Source: Lachnospiraceae bacterium
GTDB taxonomy: Bacteria > Bacillota > Clostridia > Lachnospirales > Lachnospiraceae
Direction of reading: 5' to 3'
Assembly (NCBI GenBank): GCA_024692885.1
Contig: JAILLZ010000007.1
Coordinates: 1-32,534, forward strand
DNA: 32,534 nucleotides
Shown: positions 26,613 through 32,534 of the stretch, piece after piece
Numbering within the stretch: position 1 is the stretch's first letter
How the letters are laid out: each line of letters starts with the position of its first letter
Notes under the pieces: generated by a model
What the model was told of the DNA's origin: nothing
Database searches by the model: none
The model's input: the letters and a program-made list of their open reading frames with translations, nothing else
Translations under genes and position numbers: made by a program

Positions 26613-27851
26613 CTATGAATCCCCTTCATCCATAGACGATATAAAATACATATCAAAACCGCTGCCACCGGAATCTCTTGTCAAAAACGAATAAACAAGT
26701 CCGTTCTTTTCAAATGAATACAAGTAAACCGGATAATTGTACGTGTAGGAATTTACCGTTATCAAATCCTGAAGTTCCGTAACCACGTCCATCTCAGGTG
26801 CCCCTGAATATACGGATTTCAGTTTTGACATCTCATATATGCCCACAAGTTCCGGATATGTGGCATAGGAATCACCCTGATAAGAAGGATTTCCCAGCAC
26901 TTCTTTTATATCCGAAACCGAACTGCACACATTGTTGCCAAATTTGATGTAGTCCCTAAGGACATATATCTCTTTTATTGTTGAAGCATCTCCGATTTCC
27001 TCATTATCCACCGGAATCGAATAAATAACATCTATATCGGAAAGATATACTCCCATGTATTTGGATCCGCTGTAAACCTTGCGGTGTCCTACATATGCGC
27101 TTGCAAGCTCCGAGGTCTGCATTCCGACCATCTGGCTGTAAGCTATATCATCAGCTGCAAATGTTCCTGTGAATGCCATGTTTCCGGAAGTGTCGTAAAG
27201 CATTCCTGTGCCTTCCTTCATTCCGGCAACAAATTCTCCCTCATATTCCATGGCGCCGCTCTCACGAAACAGCTTTCCGTTGCCGCTAAAAAGGTTTTCA
27301 TGAAAATTACCGGTGTATTTAACTACCTCTCCCGGATAATAGAGTGTGCCGTTTCCCTCATACTTGCTCTTATCAAATGAGCCAATGTAGACCTTGTTGC
27401 CATCTCTGTCAAACAAAGTTCCGTAACCGCTCACGTAGCCCTTCTCGACATTTCCTTCATATGCCAAATATCCACCCTTACCCTTAATCCTTACAGTGCC
27501 AGACTGAATTCTAAGCATGGCGGATGTGTATTTGTATGTCTTAATGCCGTCGGCACTGCTGAAGGAACCGAAAGGCGCTCGCACCATCACTATGTACAAA
27601 AGCGAAACCGATCCGAGTATCACTACTACGGCAAACGCCAGTTTCTTAGATACCATCCAGTTTCCGATTGTATAGTAGTCATTCTTATGCTGTGGTTTGA
27701 TGTCCAGGAGCTTTACAAAGAATTCCCTGACCTTTGTAAATACCCTTGTCCTCAAATAAGAAAGACTGGTATACATCCGGAGTTTGGTGACGATTGGCAT
27801 TATTCTGGATTTAATTGCATTAACGATTACTGAAAAAAAACCCTGATTCAT
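26613..27851 (-). CDS. membrane-anchored MORN-repeat protein
   Basis: 412 aa; TM (LAFAVVVILGSVSLLYIVMV) followed by MORN repeats. Confidence 0.85.
   Translation of the reverse strand: MNQGFFSVIVNAIKSRIMPIVTKLRMYTSLSYLRTRVFTKVREFFVKLLDIKPQHKNDYYTIGNWMVSKKLAFAVVVILGSVSLLYIVMVRAPFGSFSSADGIKTYKYTSAMLRIQSGTVRIKGKGGYLAYEGNVEKGYVSGYGTLFDRDGNKVYIGSFDKSKYEGNGTLYYPGEVVKYTGNFHENLFSGNGKLFRESGAMEYEGEFVAGMKEGTGMLYDTSGNMAFTGTFAADDIAYSQMVGMQTSELASAYVGHRKVYSGSKYMGVYLSDIDVIYSIPVDNEEIGDASTIKEIYVLRDYIKFGNNVCSSVSDIKEVLGNPSYQGDSYATYPELVGIYEMSKLKSVYSGAPEMDVVTELQDLITVNSYTYNYPVYLYSFEKNGLVYSFLTRDSGGSGFDMYFISSMDEGDS
27160..27470 (-). repeat. MORN repeats within the 412-aa protein
   Basis: YEGNVEKGYVSGYGTLFDRDGNKVYIGSFDKSKYEGNGTLYYPGEVVKYTGNFHENLFSGNGKLFRESGAMEYEGEFVAGMKEGTGMLYDTSGNMAFTGTF: four to five about 23-aa YxGxFxxxxxxGxGxL units. 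Confidence 0.88.
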
Positions 27852-27862
27852 CTAATCACCCG

Positions 27863-30181
27863 TCAATCCATATGCAATCTTAAAAGTTCTTCAGCCGGAC
27901 CCTGATTCAATAATCTCTCACTCTCGAAGAGATACCATTTTACAAGTGCGTCCTTAGGCACTTCCTTCAAAATCTCCGAAAACAAATTTCTCGCAAGATA
28001 GAAATTTGAAGATTTAAAGCTTTCCATTGCCTTGCTGTATTTTTCCAGATTCTCTTTCTTGCCGTTCCTGATGCTTACAGGATTTGCGGCCAAAACTTCA
28101 TAGAGATCCAGTTTTATTTCGCCTTCGCGGATATATCCCACGTAACGAAGTCCATCGGAAATGCCCTCGTGTCTCTTCACACTCTCGGTAATGCAAAGGC
28201 AAAGACCAAGTTTTCTGAGCCACATCGAGTATTTCTCCAAAAGAGCTGATTCTTCCGAATACAAAAATGCTATGCTCTGAAGACTTGTTCCGGCCACCCC
28301 GTATCTAAACTGTCCAAAATGCAGCACCACTCCGGCTCTCGGGCTTCCCGGCCAGACGTTACTCTCCTCGTGGCAGAAATCAATTCCAAACGGAAGGACC
28401 TGTTCCTTCTCCTTGAACACTATTTTCACCAGGCCGACACTCATATCACTTGATACAAGGACACCTCCGCTTTTTTCCTGGTGTTTTTCCATAATTGAAA
28501 GAAGCCTGTTCATGTCGGAAATATTGTCAAGCATTCTCATTTGCTCATCTGCCACTGACAAAATGGCTTCTGTTCCGTTAAATTCCGCCACATCCCCGAC
28601 TTCCACTTCAGCGATTGAAGTCTTGTCCAGGATGGTCTCTATCTTTTTTGGGGCAAATCTGAAATATGCCTCATATACCTGATATGCGGTGTAATTCATT
28701 CTTCTGAATGCCATCGCTATCTCGCCCAATGCTTCCCAATGTTTGGCTATGCGATATGGTTTGTTCTCCGGTATTACAACTTCCTCTCCGCTTCCCTTTG
28801 ACACTTCACCCATCGTATCCGAAAGCTGATGTAATGCTCTGTATTCAAAGAAGCTCTTTACCGAGAATATAATGGCAAATATGAGAAGAGCCACTCCTAA
28901 AAATAACCAGACCCTTAACATATCCCAGATATTTATCTCTTCCAGCTTGTAAAGCCCTGCCAAAACGTACGGAACCTGATTGTCCCCTTCTTTCATGGAG
29001 ATTACCGACACGGCATATCTTTCTCCGCGATAACGTATCACGCCATGTGCACTCTTGTCAGAGACAGCCTTCATACAAAGCTTTTCAAATTCGCTGCCGT
29101 AAAGATCTTCGCAGCTCATATTGTTTCGTCCTCTCTTTGAGGCTACAGTTTCAAGGTTGCCGTCGATAACCAATGTATCCCAAAGAGATCCCGACAGGCT
29201 TGTCTTTAAGGAATCATAGTTGTCATCTAAAGTGAGTTCATCGGCAACCTTATCTTTAAGTGCATCCAAATAACCGTCCATAAATGACAAGGTGGCCTGC
29301 TCCGTCTCCCTTAACCCTCTCAAATGTCCCGGAACACCGGTAAGGGAAAGCAGAACTGCCATTCCGCAAATGCATAGAATGGCTACTGAAATAAACGGAT
29401 GTCTGTTGCAAAGGATGATTAGTGCAAGAATAGCTATCGCACCTGTTGCCAAAAGAACCAGAAATACAGTTGTTACCGTAGGAAAAGCATGCATTCGGTT
29501 TATAAATCCGATGCTTGCGGATAAATATGCGTTCTTAGCAGTTTCATCTATCTTGAAGTATTCCCCCGGTGCTTCTTTATCTGTCCAAATATTGAGGACA
29601 CCACCCCTGTAAACTGCTTCGAGATAAATTGAACCATCGGTGGATTTCTTCTCAAATATCTGCTTTGGAGTTTCTGTCTCCTCGTTTTCATTCGAAAACT
29701 CATGTATTACAGAACTCTCGATACTGAAAATGTATGCGCCTGAACCATCCTCCTCCACGACACCTATATAGAATTCCCCCGCCTCCTCTGAAGCGGATGA
29801 AACTCTGGTGTCTTCCGGAAGACTGAAAGCTGAAGATTGTTTCATTGGATTAAGATTGGCATCAAAAAGAACGAGAACATGATATCCCCCTGTGGCAGCG
29901 ACAATCATCGGGCCTTCTTTCCATGTTCCAATGTACTCAAAGGCAGATAATCCCAGTGTCTCAGCGCTGGTTAAGACATCTAATTTGTTCTCTGTAAATT
30001 TGTAAGCAGAGGAGCCATTGCTCCTTTGATCAATCACATATGACACTTCATCTGATGAACAGCCACCAAGATATGCACCCTTTCTTTCCGATGAATCCAT
30101 GGAAAGAAGTACCCCCTGCATAATGCATAAAATTGCGACAATCCAAACGATCAGCGCCAATATCAGCATTCTTCTTTTCAT
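27863..30181 (-). CDS. multi-TM sensor-like protein with degenerate class III adenylate-cyclase-like C-terminus
   Basis: 772 aa, about four TM segments (LILALIVWIVAILCIMQGVL; VTTVFLVLLATGAIAILALIIL; FISVAILCICGMAVLLSLTGV; LRVWLFLGVALLIFAIIFSV), HAMP-like linker, then FRFAPKKIETILDKTSIAEVEVGD...LDLYEVLAANPVSIRNGKKENLEKYSKAMESFKSSNFYLARNLFSEILKEVPKDALVKWYL, which resembles the flanks of class III cyclase domains. Confidence 0.65.
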   Translation of the reverse strand: MKRRMLILALIVWIVAILCIMQGVLLSMDSSERKGAYLGGCSSDEVSYVIDQRSNGSSAYKFTENKLDVLTSAETLGLSAFEYIGTWKEGPMIVAATGGYHVLVLFDANLNPMKQSSAFSLPEDTRVSSASEEAGEFYIGVVEEDGSGAYIFSIESSVIHEFSNENEETETPKQIFEKKSTDGSIYLEAVYRGGVLNIWTDKEAPGEYFKIDETAKNAYLSASIGFINRMHAFPTVTTVFLVLLATGAIAILALIILCNRHPFISVAILCICGMAVLLSLTGVPGHLRGLRETEQATLSFMDGYLDALKDKVADELTLDDNYDSLKTSLSGSLWDTLVIDGNLETVASKRGRNNMSCEDLYGSEFEKLCMKAVSDKSAHGVIRYRGERYAVSVISMKEGDNQVPYVLAGLYKLEEINIWDMLRVWLFLGVALLIFAIIFSVKSFFEYRALHQLSDTMGEVSKGSGEEVVIPENKPYRIAKHWEALGEIAMAFRRMNYTAYQVYEAYFRFAPKKIETILDKTSIAEVEVGDVAEFNGTEAILSVADEQMRMLDNISDMNRLLSIMEKHQEKSGGVLVSSDMSVGLVKIVFKEKEQVLPFGIDFCHEESNVWPGSPRAGVVLHFGQFRYGVAGTSLQSIAFLYSEESALLEKYSMWLRKLGLCLCITESVKRHEGISDGLRYVGYIREGEIKLDLYEVLAANPVSIRNGKKENLEKYSKAMESFKSSNFYLARNLFSEILKEVPKDALVKWYLFESERLLNQGPAEELLRLHMD

Positions 30182-30195
30182 ATAGTTTATCTCTG

Positions 30196-31041
30196 CTATT
30201 TAGATAGATTCTCCGTTCCTATAACCTTAAAATGGTTATACAGGAAGGAAAGCCACAACACGTCTCCAAATATAATCTGAGAAATCAGTGATAAAAGTGC
30301 TATTACAACCAGTATCACGGATATACGCAACAGTATTGCAAATATCCTGTCGCGATTTCTCATATACACATTTTTTATCTTGGCAAGGATTCCTCTCTTT
30401 TCTTTAGGAACCGCTGCAATCCTTATATCCCTGTACAGCTCGCTGAACCTCGAATAGCTCCGATTGGCCATCTTTCTGGTTATCAACTGATAGCTTATTG
30501 TCTTGTCGGAAGACTGAGGTTCCAGGATATCTCGGATAATGTTGGCACAGGCATATACGCATTCCGCCTCACCATGGTCCAGGTCGAACTCCTTCAAATC
30601 TATCTCATATCCGAAGAAGATTTCATCATCCACATCTATGTTTACCTGACGCTGCTTGAGTATCAGATATAGCAGCTGCCATGGTATATGGGAACCTATG
30701 CAGGTCACCAGTATATTCATTGCGATGTCCTCGCATCTGGTGAGGCTGTACGCATCCCCCATATAAAAACTGTCGATGGGTCTGGCCTGTTTGTATGGGA
30801 AGACCATCATAAGGTCTCCCTCGGAGATAAAGGTATCCACGATTCTTTCTGCCGCTGTGTCCGATGTTTCCTCAAGAAGCTTCAGAAGATGCTTCACTAT
30901 CGAGTGATCGTGCACACAGAGCACGGTGTAAAGATCGTTTGCAGACGAGCGAAGGTCACGACAAACATAAACATCGTTTTTTTCGCCTTTTAAAGATACC
31001 TTTACAACCAGAAGCTGCTGTCTGGCAGATTCAAACGTCAT
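30196..31041 (-). CDS. pseudokinase-like protein with C-terminal TM
   Basis: 281 aa; FISEGDLMMVFPYKQARPIDSF (hinge-like), RCEDIAMNILVTCIGSHIPWQLLYLILKQRQVNIDVDDEIFFGYEIDLKEFD (alpha-E and catalytic-loop-like without HRD/DFG), then basic segment and TM ILLRISVILVVIALLSLISQIIF. Confidence 0.5.
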   Translation of the reverse strand: MTFESARQQLLVVKVSLKGEKNDVYVCRDLRSSANDLYTVLCVHDHSIVKHLLKLLEETSDTAAERIVDTFISEGDLMMVFPYKQARPIDSFYMGDAYSLTRCEDIAMNILVTCIGSHIPWQLLYLILKQRQVNIDVDDEIFFGYEIDLKEFDLDHGEAECVYACANIIRDILEPQSSDKTISYQLITRKMANRSYSRFSELYRDIRIAAVPKEKRGILAKIKNVYMRNRDRIFAILLRISVILVVIALLSLISQIIFGDVLWLSFLYNHFKVIGTENLSK

Positions 31042-32534
31042 TCATTATCCCCATTGAAATCTTTTTTCTTTACGATGGCGTATGCATAAGTTGAAATCAT
31101 CGGCATATCCGTGCAGTAAATCCTGATTTCATATACGCCTTCCTTGGAAGGTGCCGTGTAGATACCGTCTGCAGATATCTCACCGCTTCCCGGTTCTGTA
31201 AGCTCGTATGAAATGGATGCCGGCTCCATATTGTGATATGAGATACCGAAATAATGATTCTCCTTGACTCCCATAACGAAGGTAGGTGTCTCAGCTGAAA
31301 TACTCTGATTTTTGTCGGCACGTACCTTTTTGGTATCCGTTCCCGAAGGGAATCTGATGGCTACCCAACGATATGTCAGCACCAGAAGATCCGCATCCTC
31401 CAAAAGCTGTGCAGCAACCACGAAACTTCCTTTATCATTCAGCACTTTCACGGCAGTCTCTGCCTTGGCTGCACCGGCCTGATTGAACAGACGGGAGTTG
31501 CCGTAGATTGTGCTCTTTGCATTCTGTCCCAAAGACTCGTCCTCAGAGAGATACTCGTATCCCACTTCCACATATACATTTCCGTTTCCGAGTCCGTGTA
31601 CTATCTCTCCGGAATAACAGATATCTCCTTCTCTTGCATCCATCCCGAGAGGTATCTCAACTATACCTGTAGCGTATTCGATACCGTTTGAAACAGGAGC
31701 CGCACTTTCCGTCACCGGAGAAGGAGCTGCTACGACATTTACATCTCTGATATCAACATCCTTCTTAAAGAACTCGAGTAAATCTCCTCGTTTCAAATCG
31801 TCCGAAGGAGCGGAAATGTATTTTTTGACGTTCTTTTCTTTTACTTCTTCTATTACATAAGCGCTGTCGGTTCTAACAAGACGAAGTTCGGCAAGCGGAA
31901 TATAATCTCCTGCTCCTCCCACTGAACGCATCTCGAGAGACATCTGTCCAAGGCGCTTATTTACAAGTTTTAATGGGGAAATATCTTCCAGGGAAATCCT
32001 GACTGAAAAATTGCTGTCAACCGGAATCTCCGTGCCATCTTCGCTTCCCACTGCCGAACGGGATTGAAGGATGACATTGGTCTCAACGGCATCTGTATTT
32101 AAAACCTTGAGCCAGTATTCAAGATTGCATACTTCACCTCTTGAAAGGTGGAGGTCCTTGACATCAATGGCTACATCATGGCCGCCTGCTGCGGTCTCAA
32201 AACCAGGCACCTGAAGTACACCGTGATAATCCAAATCCACATCGACGTTGCTTCGTTTGGTAATCTTCACGATGATTTTTACATTCTGGCCCTTGCACAC
32301 TGTTCCGGGCATGATTACTTCGCCGGAATAATTGCTTGTTGTAAACAGATTTTCGCGAGTCAGAAGCTCGCTCTCCATTTCAAAAGGTTTCTCCAGCTCA
32401 GCTGTATCGACGAGATACAGTTCGTATCCCTCCGTGATCCTGTTGTATTCGTATTCTTTGTCCGTATCCGAATGAATCGGTGAATATACGGTATGTGCAG
32501 GTTTCTCGCTGTAACGAAGGCAAAGCGTTACATC
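31038..32534 (-). CDS. Ig/BIG-like domain protein, N-terminus beyond right window edge
   Basis: ORF track starts at 32378, but the frame is open to 32534 (DVTLCLRYSEKPAHTVYSPIHSDTDKEYEYNRITEGYELYLVDTAELEKPFEMESELL...). C-terminus ISYELTEPGSGEISADGIYTAPSKEGVYEIRIYCTD is a bacterial Ig-like domain. Confidence 0.75.
   Translation of the reverse strand, partial: DVTLCLRYSEKPAHTVYSPIHSDTDKEYEYNRITEGYELYLVDTAELEKPFEMESELLTRENLFTTSNYSGEVIMPGTVCKGQNVKIIVKITKRSNVDVDLDYHGVLQVPGFETAAGGHDVAIDVKDLHLSRGEVCNLEYWLKVLNTDAVETNVILQSRSAVGSEDGTEIPVDSNFSVRISLEDISPLKLVNKRLGQMSLEMRSVGGAGDYIPLAELRLVRTDSAYVIEEVKEKNVKKYISAPSDDLKRGDLLEFFKKDVDIRDVNVVAAPSPVTESAAPVSNGIEYATGIVEIPLGMDAREGDICYSGEIVHGLGNGNVYVEVGYEYLSEDESLGQNAKSTIYGNSRLFNQAGAAKAETAVKVLNDKGSFVVAAQLLEDADLLVLTYRWVAIRFPSGTDTKKVRADKNQSISAETPTFVMGVKENHYFGISYHNMEPASISYELTEPGSGEISADGIYTAPSKEGVYEIRIYCTDMPMISTYAYAIVKKKDFNGDNE

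Noticed and set aside
1-32534. Intact prophage or lytic phage
   Set aside because: No capsid, portal, terminase, integrase, holin or endolysin; a CIS AAA+ ATPase, Pvc16-like cap and PAAR-like tip instead point to a contractile injection system.
1-32534. CRISPR array, tRNA or rRNA genes, insertion sequences
   Set aside because: No spaced direct repeats outside coding repeats, no tRNA-like or rRNA-like segments and no transposase frames were seen.

Overview
The window is a single co-oriented (minus-strand) gene cluster encoding a contractile injection system (CIS; phage-tail-like, PVC/eCIS-type baseplate and AAA+ ATPase). It appears to come from a Gram-positive (Firmicutes-like) bacterium; that is inferred from gene style and strong AGGAGG-type ribosome binding sites. 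In transcription order (right to left) it contains: (1) an upstream envelope/regulatory module: a truncated Ig/BIG-like protein, a C-terminally anchored pseudokinase-like protein, a 4-TM HAMP plus degenerate class III cyclase-like protein, a TM-anchored MORN-repeat protein, a TM-anchored TolC-like coiled-coil protein, and a TM-anchored protein with a Gly/Ser-rich repeat linker; (2) the CIS core: DUF4255/Pvc16-like cap, an unknown beta-rich protein, PAAR-like (DUF4280-type) tip, single sheath, tube, small chaperone-like protein, DUF6760-like protein, second gp19-like tube protein with a C-terminal repeat, a large coiled-coil protein with duplicated segments, two paralogous CIS-tube/Pvc7-like proteins, gpD/gp27-like hub with an unusual Ala-rich insertion, gpV/gp5-like spike, gp25, two baseplate-J wedges and tail protein I; (3) a tail end with a STAS anti-sigma-factor-antagonist protein, a small unknown, and a long ORF missing from the ORF track (1..1552) that is the N-terminal part of the CIS AAA+ ATPase. 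There are no lysis, capsid, integrase, tail-fibre or recognisable effector genes in the window. The most interesting hypothesis is a membrane-anchored, signal-regulated CIS in a monoderm, with consecutive membrane proteins physically linked to the injectisome operon. All family calls come from reading the translations by eye; no database search was run.
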